A DNA stretch of 8,856 bases from Bacteroidota bacterium. GTDB lineage: Bacteria > Bacteroidota > Bacteroidia > NS11-12g > UBA9320. The translations under genes were made by a program, and so were the position numbers. Location: positions 1 through 8,856 of the forward strand of contig JAHEKB010000079.1 in the NCBI GenBank assembly GCA_024638525.1. Reading direction: 5' to 3'. A model generated the notes under the pieces. It had not been told where the DNA came from. It saw only the letters and a list, made by a program, of their open reading frames with translations, and made no database searches. Below are positions 1 to 6,206 of the stretch, piece by piece; position 1 is the first letter of the stretch, and each line of letters begins with the position of its first letter.

Positions 1-1175
1 CCGAATATCTGCACTTCTTCAGCTCCATCTCTTATTCTTCTGCCCATGGTACCTTCAGCACAAAAGCCAACAACAAGTATGGTGTTTCTGGAATCTTCAA
101 TGTTGTTGTTTAAATGGTGCTTGATCCTTCCAGCCTGCATCATGCCACTGGCACTGATAATTATGCATGGTCCTTTGTAGTGATTGATGGCTTTGGATTG
201 TTCTACGCTCCTGACATACTTTAGTTTTCTAAAACCAAAGGGATTGGGATCCCTTTGCATGTAATGAAGTAGGTCTTCATCATAACATTCGGGATGCATA
301 ATGAAAATATCCGTCGCATCTACGGCCAAGGGGCTATCTACATAGACCGGGACTTTGGGCAATTTCCCTTCGGTTTCCAATCTATCTAGCATATAAACGA
401 TCTCTTGTGTCCTGCCTACACTGAAGGCCGGTATAATGAGCTTGCCCTTCTTTTCTACACAAGCCTTTCTGACAACTTTGAGAAGGTCATCCTGATCGTT
501 TGGAAGCCCTTGGTGCTCTTCACCCCCATAGGTCGATTCGCAGATTAGATAGTCACAATCCAACATGGGTTTAGGATCTCTCAAAATGGGTCGATTCGGT
601 CGGCCAATGTCTCCCGTAAAACCAATATATTCCTTATGACCATGATCCATTTCTATCCTCAAGGTGACATTGCTGCTTCCAAGGATATGACCTGCGTCTT
701 GAAAGATAACGTCAACTCCATCCAAGAGTTTAAACCAACGATCATAAGCTATCCCAACAAAATAGTTCATGGACCTTTGAGCATCGACGGAAGTATACAA
801 GGGCTTTACAGATGGAAGTCCTTTTCTCGCTCTCTTCTTATTGATGTATTCATTGTCCCTTTCTTGTATGAACCCACTGTCCAGCAACATTATTGCCGCC
901 AGATCTCTCGTGGCACTCGTGCAAATAATATCGCCCTTGAAGCCATCTTTGACCAATTTGGGAATTCGACCAGCATGATCAATATGCGAATGAGAGAGCA
1001 CCAAAACATCAATCTCAGCGGGGTCAAACACCCATTCTTGATTAAAATCGTCGAAATCCGGATCATTACCTTGATACAGACCACAGTCCAATAGTATTTT
1101 TTGTCCTTTGTTGGTAGTGATTAAATGACAGCTGCCGGTTACGGTTCTAGCTGCACCACAAAATTGTACTTTCAT
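1..1175 (-). CDS. MBL-fold/beta-CASP metallo-hydrolase (CPSF/RNase J-like), 3' end beyond window
   Basis: Reading the minus strand from the ATG at 1175-1173 gives 391 uninterrupted codons to the window edge. The N-terminus MKVQFCGAARTVTGSCH is typical of predicted metal-dependent RNases of the CPSF-like MBL family. Visible elements are LLDCGLYQG (28-36), the metal-binding HSHIDH signature (H62, H64, D66, H67), a further His in AGHILGS (H163), the bridging Asp in FTGDIGR (D189), and beta-CASP features: ESTYG at 213-217 and SASGMMQAGR followed by H353/H354. Family members are about 450-470 residues long, so roughly 60-80 C-terminal residues are missing, including the last metal-binding His of the usual SAHAD-type motif. 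By family it should be a zinc-dependent endo- or exoribonuclease in the cytoplasm; the natural substrate is not evident. It is transcribed away from the PPK2 gene. The fold is certain; the RNase activity is inferred. Confidence 0.93.
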   Translation of the reverse strand, partial: MKVQFCGAARTVTGSCHLITTNKGQKILLDCGLYQGNDPDFDDFNQEWVFDPAEIDVLVLSHSHIDHAGRIPKLVKDGFKGDIICTSATRDLAAIMLLDSGFIQERDNEYINKKRARKGLPSVKPLYTSVDAQRSMNYFVGIAYDRWFKLLDGVDVIFQDAGHILGSSNVTLRIEMDHGHKEYIGFTGDIGRPNRPILRDPKPMLDCDYLICESTYGGEEHQGLPNDQDDLLKVVRKACVEKKGKLIIPAFSVGRTQEIVYMLDRLETEGKLPKVPVYVDSPLAVDATDIFIMHPECYDEDLLHYMQRDPNPFGFRKLKYVRSVEQSKAINHYKGPCIIISASGMMQAGRIKHHLNNNIEDSRNTILVVGFCAEGTMGRRIRDGAEEVQIF

Positions 1176-1205
1176 TTGAGCTTGTTTGAATTGCCTGTAA
1201 CTTTG
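1175..1205 (+). promoter_or_regulatory. Bacteroidota-type promoter for the PPK2 gene
   Basis: TTTG at 1175-1178 is followed after exactly 19 bases by TAACTTTG at 1198-1205, an exact match to the Bacteroidota sigma-ABfr consensus TTTG-N19-TAnnTTTG. A start site about 7 bases downstream (near 1212) would leave a leader of about 18 nt before the ATG at 1230; the leader is A-rich and has no Shine-Dalgarno sequence, as is usual in this phylum. The -33 box overlaps the first base of the divergent gene's start codon. Confidence 0.72.
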
Positions 1206-1210
1206 AATTT

Positions 1211-1218
1211 CAAATCTA
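1211..1218 (-). promoter_or_regulatory. Candidate -7 element for the divergent MBL/beta-CASP gene
   Basis: On the minus strand this reads TAGATTTG, matching TAnnTTTG. Transcription would start near 1204, giving a leader of about 29 nt to the ATG at 1175. No TTG lies 17-23 bases upstream (the nearest is at 1247-1245, 26 bases away), so only the -7 half is supported. If used, it interleaves with the PPK2 promoter. Confidence 0.35.
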
Positions 1219-1229
1219 TTTAAAAAAAC

Positions 1230-2120
1230 ATGCATTCCTTTCTTCAAGACCCACAGATAAATTCATCCATAGGATCAACATTTTCCCTCTCAGAGCATTC
1301 CAACACTTATCGCGGTGATATTGGTTCGGAATCAGAAGCCAAGAAAAGGCTCAAATCCGCCAATAAAAAAATGGCAGATCTTCAACGTAAACTCTATGCC
1401 ACCGACCACCATTCTATTCTTTTGGTTTTTCAGGCCATGGATGCCGCTGGAAAAGACAGCACCATCAGGGCTGTTTTTAGCGGAGTGAATCCCACCGGTT
1501 TTCAAGTGAGCAGCTTCAAAGCACCTAGTAAAAAAGAATTGGATCACGACTATCTGTGGAGATGTCAGATGTCTTTGCCTGAAAGGGGCAGAATTGGCAT
1601 TTTCAATCGCTCGCACTACGAAGAGGTATTGGTTTGCAAAGTGCATCCGGAATATGTTATCGGTCAAAACATACCGGATATAGATACCCTTGAAGACCTG
1701 GATGAGAAGTTTTGGCAAAAAAGATATAGACAGATCAGAGATTGGGAGCAGCACTTGGTAGATAATGGTACTGTCATATTAAAATTCTTCTTGAACGTGA
1801 GTAGAGAAGAGCAAAAAAGGAGGTTCAACTCTCGCATAGAGAGCAGTAAAAAGAACTGGAAATTCAGCTTGGGTGATATCAAAGAACGACAGCTATGGCC
1901 TGCATATATGGATGCCTACCAAAGTGCTATACAAGAAACAAGCAGAACGGATGCTCCTTGGTTCATTATCCCTGCTGATGATAAGCCGGTCATGCGGACA
2001 ATGGTGGCGGAAATAGTGACTGAAAGATTGGAACAATTATCTCTTAATTACCCCCTTATGGATCAAAAGGCCTTGGATGAAATGAAGCAGGGCAAAGAAA
2101 TTTTAGAAAAGGAAGCCTAA
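1230..2120 (+). CDS. ppk2: PPK2-family polyphosphate:nucleotide phosphotransferase (class III-like)
   Basis: This 296-residue protein has the P-loop kinase fold of the PPK2 family, which transfers phosphate between polyphosphate and nucleotides in the cytoplasm. The Walker A segment is AMDAAGKDST (69-78, K75), the Walker B-like segment is IGIFNRSHYEEVLV (122-135), the lid region is around RIESSKKNWKFS (202-213), and APWFIIPADDK (242-252) is a conserved C-terminal block. Length and motifs fit the class III/TIGR03709 type; it resembles what I recall of the Cytophaga hutchinsonii enzyme, a group that phosphorylates AMP and ADP with polyphosphate. The Walker B position often written as FDRS carries Asn here, as in other class III enzymes I know. 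The ATG is supported by the promoter 25 bases upstream. The gene stands alone: a separate promoter begins directly after its stop. Class assignment and direction of reaction are inferred. Confidence 0.93.
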   Translation: MHSFLQDPQINSSIGSTFSLSEHSNTYRGDIGSESEAKKRLKSANKKMADLQRKLYATDHHSILLVFQAMDAAGKDSTIRAVFSGVNPTGFQVSSFKAPSKKELDHDYLWRCQMSLPERGRIGIFNRSHYEEVLVCKVHPEYVIGQNIPDIDTLEDLDEKFWQKRYRQIRDWEQHLVDNGTVILKFFLNVSREEQKRRFNSRIESSKKNWKFSLGDIKERQLWPAYMDAYQSAIQETSRTDAPWFIIPADDKPVMRTMVAEIVTERLEQLSLNYPLMDQKALDEMKQGKEILEKEA

Positions 2121-2153
2121 TTGATCATTTTGTATGCATTTTTTATACTTTTG
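2121..2153 (+). promoter_or_regulatory. Candidate promoter of the rpmH-rnpA-yidD cluster
   Basis: TACTTTTG at 2146-2153 matches the TAnnTTTG -7 consensus. A TTG at 2121-2123 lies 22 bases upstream, within the 17-23 base range reported for flavobacterial promoters. Transcription would begin near 2160, leaving about 34 nt before the rpmH ATG. The element starts immediately after the PPK2 stop codon, which suggests that rpmH is expressed independently of that gene. Confidence 0.55.
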
Positions 2154-2193
2154 CAGGCCGTTTTAAACGATTTGTTTTTAAACACCTAAGACG

Positions 2194-2355
2194 ATGAGCA
2201 AGAGAACATTTCAACCAAGTAGAAGAAAGAGAAGTAATAAACACGGATTTAGAAGCCGAATGGCTAGCCTAAATGGTAGAAAGGTACTTGCGGCCAGAAG
2301 AAAGAAAGGACGCAAGAAGCTTACCGTCTCCAGCGAAGCCAAACACAAGCGCTAA
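2194..2355 (+). CDS. rpmH: Large ribosomal subunit protein bL34
   Basis: A 53-residue, very basic protein starts MSKRTFQPSRRKRSNKHGF and continues through RMASLNGRKVLAARRKKGRKKLT, the near-invariant L34 sequence. L34 is a small protein of the large ribosomal subunit. Length is normal for Bacteroidota L34, whose C-terminus is slightly longer than the 46 residues of E. coli. A common residue pattern in the family is FRERM; here it is FRSRM, a minor substitution. It is the first gene of the conserved rpmH-rnpA-yidD block, with rnpA starting 16 bases after its stop. The ATG at 2194 is the only sensible start. The leader contains two near-identical AT-rich stretches, GTTTTAAAC and GTTTTTAAAC, whose meaning is unclear. 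Confidence 0.97.
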   Translation: MSKRTFQPSRRKRSNKHGFRSRMASLNGRKVLAARRKKGRKKLTVSSEAKHKR

Positions 2356-2371
2356 TCTAAACCCCAATGCA

Positions 2372-2761
2372 ATGGGGGACTCATACACATTCAAATCCAA
2401 GGAGCGCCTAAAACAGGCTAAGCTCATTGAATCAATTTTTAACAAGGAGGGCAAGACCATTCACTCAGGTCCTTTACTATTCGTTTACTTGAAGGCTCAA
2501 CTAGACACCGATGTTCCAGCCCAAATTATGTTTTCTGTCTCCAAGAGAAAATTTAAAAGAGCTGTGGATAGAAACCTACTTAAAAGAAGAATGAGAGAGG
2601 CATATCGACTAAATAAGCATCAACTCTATGCGCATATTAATCAAGGCAATGAACAATACGCCATAGCTTTGTTGTACTTAGAAGGACAAATCTTGAATTT
2701 TGAGGCCATAGAAATAGCGGTAAAAAATACAATAGGGACATTCATTGAAAGAACTAGTTAA
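2372..2761 (+). CDS. rnpA: Ribonuclease P protein component
   Basis: RnpA binds the catalytic RNase P RNA and helps it mature the 5' ends of tRNAs. From the ATG at 2372 the protein has 129 residues, normal for the family. It starts MGDSYTFKSKERLKQ, matching the usual N-terminal region, followed by FSVSKRKFKRAVDRN (54-68) and the RNR signature RNLLKRRMRE (67-76), the basic helix that contacts the RNA. An in-frame ATG at 2273 inside rpmH would add 33 residues; I prefer 2372 because homology to the family begins there, 16 bases after the rpmH stop. The added stretch is also mostly the shadow of rpmH in another frame. The 3' end overlaps yidD by 17 nt. Confidence 0.95.
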   Translation: MGDSYTFKSKERLKQAKLIESIFNKEGKTIHSGPLLFVYLKAQLDTDVPAQIMFSVSKRKFKRAVDRNLLKRRMREAYRLNKHQLYAHINQGNEQYAIALLYLEGQILNFEAIEIAVKNTIGTFIERTS

Positions 2762-2975
2762 CATATTAGTCTGGATTCTCCAGCTTCCGATACGCTTTTA
2801 CCGAAAGTTCATTTCCCCTTTGCTCCCCAATAGTTGCCGATACACTCCCACCTGCTCTGCCTATGCTTTGGAAGCTTTAGAAAAGCACGGCCCAATAAAA
2901 GGATTTTGGCTATCGATCAGGCGAATTGCAAGTTGCCATCCTTGGGGTGGACATGGGCACGACCCTGTTCCATAA
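2745..2975 (+). CDS. yidD: YidD membrane protein insertion efficiency factor
   Basis: A 76-residue protein with an amphipathic N-terminus, then FYRKFISPLLPNSCRYTPTC (18-37), YALEALEKHG (40-49), and the ending SCHPWGGHGHDPVP. Cys at 31, 37 and 64 fall at the conserved family positions. YidD is a small, inner-membrane-associated protein thought to assist YidC in inserting membrane proteins. The only start giving a full-length protein is a TTG at 2745: an in-frame TAG lies at 2733-2735 and no ATG occurs near the N-terminus. The start lies inside rnpA (17-nt overlap), so translation is probably coupled to it. The family identity is firm; the exact start is less so. Confidence 0.93.
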   Translation: MKELVNILVWILQLPIRFYRKFISPLLPNSCRYTPTCSAYALEALEKHGPIKGFWLSIRRIASCHPWGGHGHDPVP

Positions 2976-3022
2976 ATTTTGGTCATCCTAACTTTCAAGT
3001 TATTATATTCGCCGCTACGATT

Positions 3023-3448
3023 ATGAAACTTAAATCAAATCCAAGTATTGCAACCATAGCCAGTGCGGTAATATTGTTCAACTTCTCAAGTTGTGGTTAT
3101 GAAGAGGGTCCTAAAATTAGTCTTAAAAGCAAGAACGCAAGATTAATTGGAGAGTGGGATGTAACTCAACTTGCCGGTCAAAATCTGAACAACGAAATTA
3201 AAGTTGATATGGAGTTTGAGAAAGACGGAGATCTTGAGCTAAATGTTGAGTACACCTATACTTATTATGGACAGACCTATAGTTACTCGTATACCTATAA
3301 TGGTACCTGGGAATGGGAAGATGGCAAGGAAACACTAGAGTTGGAATGGGGCGGCGACACCTATGAATACGAAGTTAAAAGGCTGACCAGCAAAGAACTT
3401 TGGATGGATGATGAAGATGGCGAAGAGTGGGAGCTTGAAAAGAAATAA
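3023..3448 (+). CDS. Small tyrosine-rich lipoprotein, lipocalin-like/DUF5004-type
   Basis: The 141-residue protein has a lipoprotein signal peptide: basic start MKLK, a hydrophobic stretch (about 9-20), and a lipobox-like FSSC with the modified Cys at 24. After cleavage about 117 residues remain in the envelope. RLIGEWDVTQL (40-50), alternating beta-strand-like segments, and an ending of the form LTSKELWM...WELEKK resemble the small Bacteroidota lipocalin-like domain families; this is recognition by pattern, and ligand and role are unknown. Residues 77-92 carry eight tyrosines. The protein is acidic. The reading frame stays open back to 2834 inside yidD, but 3023 is chosen because the signal peptide begins there. 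It follows yidD by 47 bases. A weak promoter-like pair (TTTG 2978-2981, TATATTCG 3004-3011) exists but would leave a leader of only about 5 nt, so co-transcription with yidD is as likely. Confidence 0.82.
   Translation: MKLKSNPSIATIASAVILFNFSSCGYEEGPKISLKSKNARLIGEWDVTQLAGQNLNNEIKVDMEFEKDGDLELNVEYTYTYYGQTYSYSYTYNGTWEWEDGKETLELEWGGDTYEYEVKRLTSKELWMDDEDGEEWELEKK
3254..3299 (+). repeat. Three in-frame ACCTATA repeats encoding Thr-Tyr units
   Basis: ACCTATA occurs at 3254-3260, 3275-3281 and 3293-3299. Spacings of 21 and 18 bases are multiples of three, so each copy encodes Thr-Tyr in the same frame (residues 78-79, 85-86 and 91-92 of the lipoprotein). The copies lie in the tyrosine-rich strand region. 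Confidence 0.55.
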
Positions 3449-3468
3449 GCTCTAAATCAATCTAATAC

Positions 3469-4518
3469 ATGAAGGAATTCAATGTTGGATATACAGACGG
3501 TTTTAAGTCTGTGCTCCAACGGAGTGGAGGTAGCTTGGTCTTCAGTGTGTATCAAGCGGGGAAGCTGATCTTGCTAAGTGCAGATGAACAACGCTTAACT
3601 CTTAGACCCATTACATACCCAAAACCCATGGGAATTAGTGTCGATGGTGATTCCATGGCCATTGCCACCAAGTCAGAGGTTCATGTATATCATCATTCCG
3701 AATCACTTGCTAATAAGGTTGAATTCAAAGGGCAAAATTATTCTAAACTCTACCTACCCAGACTGTCATACCACACCGGTTTATTGGATACTCACGATGT
3801 GCGATTTCTAGACGATGAAATTGTCGCAGTAAATACGAGGTTCTCTTGCATCAGTTCTTTTGACCGTGAATACAATTTCAAACCAAAGTGGAAACCACAC
3901 TTCATTTCTGAACTTGAGCCTTCAGACAAATGTCATTTGAACGGACTGGCCACTGAAGATGGCAAGATGCGGTATGTAACTGCCCTAGGGCAAGGAGATA
4001 CAGCTCAATCCTGGCGAAAGAATATCGCTTCTGGAGGCATCCTCATGTCTGTTCCCGAGAACAAAATCCTCATCGACGGCATAGGCATGCCGCACTCTCC
4101 AAAGATTGTCGGCAATTACATTTACCTATTAGAATCTGCAAGCGGCACATTGCTCAGAATAGACAGAAGCACGCTTTCAGTGGAGAGGGTCCTTCAATTA
4201 GATGGCCTTACTCGCGGACTTAGTATAGTCGGAAATACAGCCTTTATTGGCATTTCAAAAATCAGGAAGAAAAGCACGACCTTTTCAAAACTCGATGATA
4301 GAGTGCATGCAGATAATGCATCCATAACTGCAGTAGATTTAAACTCCGGCATGATACTCGGACAATTATTCTTTAAATCCATTATCGAGGAGATCTACGA
4401 TATAGATTTTATTGAATCCAAGCATGTTGGAATCGTCGGTACTTATGATGAGCGGCAGTATGCCATGATATCCACTCCTGAGGGCGTGTTTTGGAAAAAG
4501 AACAAGGAAAAGGATTAG
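3469..4518 (+). CDS. TIGR03032/DUF4915-type protein of unknown function
   Basis: This 349-residue protein has no signal peptide or membrane segment, so it is probably cytoplasmic. I recognise the TIGR03032/DUF4915 motif set: YLPRLSYHTGLLDTHDV (95-111), VNTRFSCIS (121-129), W..HFIS (141-147), KCHLNGLA (154-161), YVTALGQGD (169-177), GMPHSPK (206-212) and RGLSIVGNTAFIGISKIR (249-266). Repeating short hydrophobic strands ending in polar turns, such as GNYIYLLESASGTLLRID, suggest a beta-propeller. The conserved His, Cys and Asn residues (H109, C126, C155, H156, N158, H209) look like a binding or active site, but the function is not known to me. It lies 20 bases after the lipoprotein gene with no promoter between them, so the two are probably co-transcribed. 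It is an unusual neighbour for the rpmH-rnpA-yidD block. The family call is fairly confident; the fold is inferred. Confidence 0.8.
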   Translation: MKEFNVGYTDGFKSVLQRSGGSLVFSVYQAGKLILLSADEQRLTLRPITYPKPMGISVDGDSMAIATKSEVHVYHHSESLANKVEFKGQNYSKLYLPRLSYHTGLLDTHDVRFLDDEIVAVNTRFSCISSFDREYNFKPKWKPHFISELEPSDKCHLNGLATEDGKMRYVTALGQGDTAQSWRKNIASGGILMSVPENKILIDGIGMPHSPKIVGNYIYLLESASGTLLRIDRSTLSVERVLQLDGLTRGLSIVGNTAFIGISKIRKKSTTFSKLDDRVHADNASITAVDLNSGMILGQLFFKSIIEEIYDIDFIESKHVGIVGTYDERQYAMISTPEGVFWKKNKEKD

Positions 4519-4551
4519 TTTTTCTTAAACCAAAGCCCTTGATTCTATCGT

Positions 4552-4559
4552 TATCTTTG
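4552..4559 (+). promoter_or_regulatory. Candidate -7 element upstream of the S41 protease gene
   Basis: TATCTTTG matches TAnnTTTG, but no TTG lies at a suitable distance upstream and the predicted start site would be only about 3 nt before the ATG at 4569. It would produce an almost leaderless transcript, so it may be a chance match. Confidence 0.25.
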
Positions 4560-4568
4560 ACCCAGTAA

Positions 4569-6206
4569 ATGAAAAAATACAGAAAATACGGCCTCATGCT
4601 ACTGCTGATTTCGCTCGGATTCCTCTCTTTTAAAGCCGTGGATGACTACTTTGAAGTGAGCAAGAATCTAGATATCTTCTCGAGTGCATATAGAGAAGTC
4701 AATACGAATTATGTTGATGAAGTAAAACCCGGTGAATTAATACGAGCTGCCATGGATGGCATGTTAAAGTCACTTGATCCATATACGGTTTACTATTCAG
4801 AAGCTCAAGCCGAGGACTACAGGTTTCAAGTAACCGGCACTTATGCTGGCATTGGAGCCACCATTAGAAAAATAGGCGAAGAGGTGGTGATTGATGCTCC
4901 ATATGAGGGCTTTCCCGCTCAGAAAGCAGGACTCAGAGCAGGGGACATTATTTTGGCTGTCGATGAAGAATCCATGTTGGGCAAATCCACTTCAGAAGTC
5001 ACCACCTTCCTAAAGGGAAAGGCAGGAACAACCATTATATTAAAGGTTCGCAGACCAGAAAAAGGAGAATTGTCCATTGCCGTGGAAAGGGAGATGATCA
5101 AGCGCAAAAATGTCCCCTACTATTCCAAACTAGACAATAATACCGGATTTATAAAGCTGACTGGATTCACCCCAGGCGCAGCTTCTGAAGTAAGAAAAGC
5201 ATATCTGGATCTTGCAAAGCAAGGTGCATCATCAATGATTCTGGATTTGAGGGGAAATGGAGGAGGCCTTTTGCACGAGGCTGTGGCCATCGTCAATCTA
5301 TTTGTCCCAAAGGGCAAGACCGTTGTAATTACCAAAGGCAAACACAGTGAAGAAGATAGAGTGTATAAAACCTTGAACAACGCAATGGATACAGAAACTC
5401 CTCTAATTGTCTTCATTGACGAACGCTCAGCTTCAGCCAGTGAAATCGTATCTGGAGCGCTTCAAGACCTAGATCGCGCATTATTGATTGGAAGAAATTC
5501 TTTCGGTAAGGGATTGGTTCAGGGAACCAAAAAATTGACGTATAACACGCAGATGAAAATAACCATTGCTAAATACTATTTACCCAGTGGTCGCTTGATC
5601 CAAAGGCTGGACTACGGCAATAAAGTTGATGGTCGGGCAATCGCAGTTGCGGACAGCGTCAAGCAGACATTTTTAACTGCCAACAACCGGCCAGTAGTAG
5701 ATGGAGAAGGTATTCAACCCGATATACAAGTTGAAATGGGTGCCTACAGTAAGGTGGCTCAAAGCCTCCTTCAAAATAATCATGCCTTTAATTTTGCTGT
5801 CCAATACCGAAATAGGGAACACACATTGACCTCTGCAAGAGAATTCGACGTAGACAATAACATCTATCAAGAGTTTATCAATTACTTATCTGACAAGGAG
5901 TACGACTATCAAACCGCGACAGAATTAGCTTTGGAAAACTTAATAAAGAAAGCGGAAAAGGATAAACTTGACCAAACCCTTGAAGCATCCATTGGTAAGC
6001 TAGAAGCAGAAATTCAATCTTATAAATCAAACGACTTAAACCATCAAAAAGAAGAAATAATGGAGCTTCTTGAATATGAGATTGCCGCTGCTTACTTCTT
6101 TGACAAAGGCAAAGTCGAAAGCACTTTCGATGACGACCCAGATCTCGCTAAAGCATTGGAACTGATTAATGATCCTTCCAAAATATCTGAGCTTTTGGGT
6201 AATTGA
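4569..6206 (+). CDS. S41-family C-terminal processing peptidase with PDZ domain
   Basis: A 545-residue envelope serine protease of the CtpA/Prc family, which cleaves proteins at their C-termini in the periplasm. Residues 1-22 form a signal peptide or anchor (MKKYRKYG, then a hydrophobic run). A helical region with SLDPYTVYYS (68-77) precedes a PDZ domain (about 88-165, containing GLRAGDIILAVD at 121-132). The S41 catalytic domain follows: GFIKLTGF (193-200), LDLRGNGGG (225-233), ERSASASEI (285-293) and GKGLVQ (313-318). By spacing against known family members the catalytic residues are S289, K314 and Q318, all present. The C-terminal part (about 400-545) is charged, helical and outside the core. 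It resembles the S41 protease often found near rnpA in Flavobacteriia. Its TGA overlaps the ATG of the next gene by one base. Confidence 0.95.
   Translation: MKKYRKYGLMLLLISLGFLSFKAVDDYFEVSKNLDIFSSAYREVNTNYVDEVKPGELIRAAMDGMLKSLDPYTVYYSEAQAEDYRFQVTGTYAGIGATIRKIGEEVVIDAPYEGFPAQKAGLRAGDIILAVDEESMLGKSTSEVTTFLKGKAGTTIILKVRRPEKGELSIAVEREMIKRKNVPYYSKLDNNTGFIKLTGFTPGAASEVRKAYLDLAKQGASSMILDLRGNGGGLLHEAVAIVNLFVPKGKTVVITKGKHSEEDRVYKTLNNAMDTETPLIVFIDERSASASEIVSGALQDLDRALLIGRNSFGKGLVQGTKKLTYNTQMKITIAKYYLPSGRLIQRLDYGNKVDGRAIAVADSVKQTFLTANNRPVVDGEGIQPDIQVEMGAYSKVAQSLLQNNHAFNFAVQYRNREHTLTSAREFDVDNNIYQEFINYLSDKEYDYQTATELALENLIKKAEKDKLDQTLEASIGKLEAEIQSYKSNDLNHQKEEIMELLEYEIAAAYFFDKGKVESTFDDDPDLAKALELINDPSKISELLGN

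Noticed and set aside
636..1094. Plus-strand open frame of 152 codons opposite the MBL/beta-CASP gene
   Set aside because: It lies wholly antisense to a strongly conserved coding region, has no recognisable motif, and its composition follows from the opposite strand.
1332..1754. Minus-strand open frame of 140 codons inside the PPK2 gene
   Set aside because: It is antisense to a clear P-loop kinase with intact motifs and has no promoter or family resemblance.
2121..2372. Possible replication origin, since rpmH-rnpA lies near oriC in many bacteria
   Set aside because: No cluster of DnaA-box-like TTATCCACA sequences and no dnaA or dnaN gene is seen; in Bacteroidota this block is often not at the origin.
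2834..3022. Upstream extension of the lipoprotein frame into yidD
   Set aside because: The extension overlaps yidD in another frame and would bury the signal peptide; the ATG at 3023 gives a normal lipoprotein N-terminus.
4519..4568. Possible terminator between the TIGR03032-type gene and the S41 protease
   Set aside because: There is a T-run after the stop codon but no GC-rich stem before it, so a rho-independent terminator is not supported.
5120..5416. Minus-strand open frame of 98 codons inside the S41 protease gene
   Set aside because: It is a shadow of the conserved catalytic domain coding sequence.
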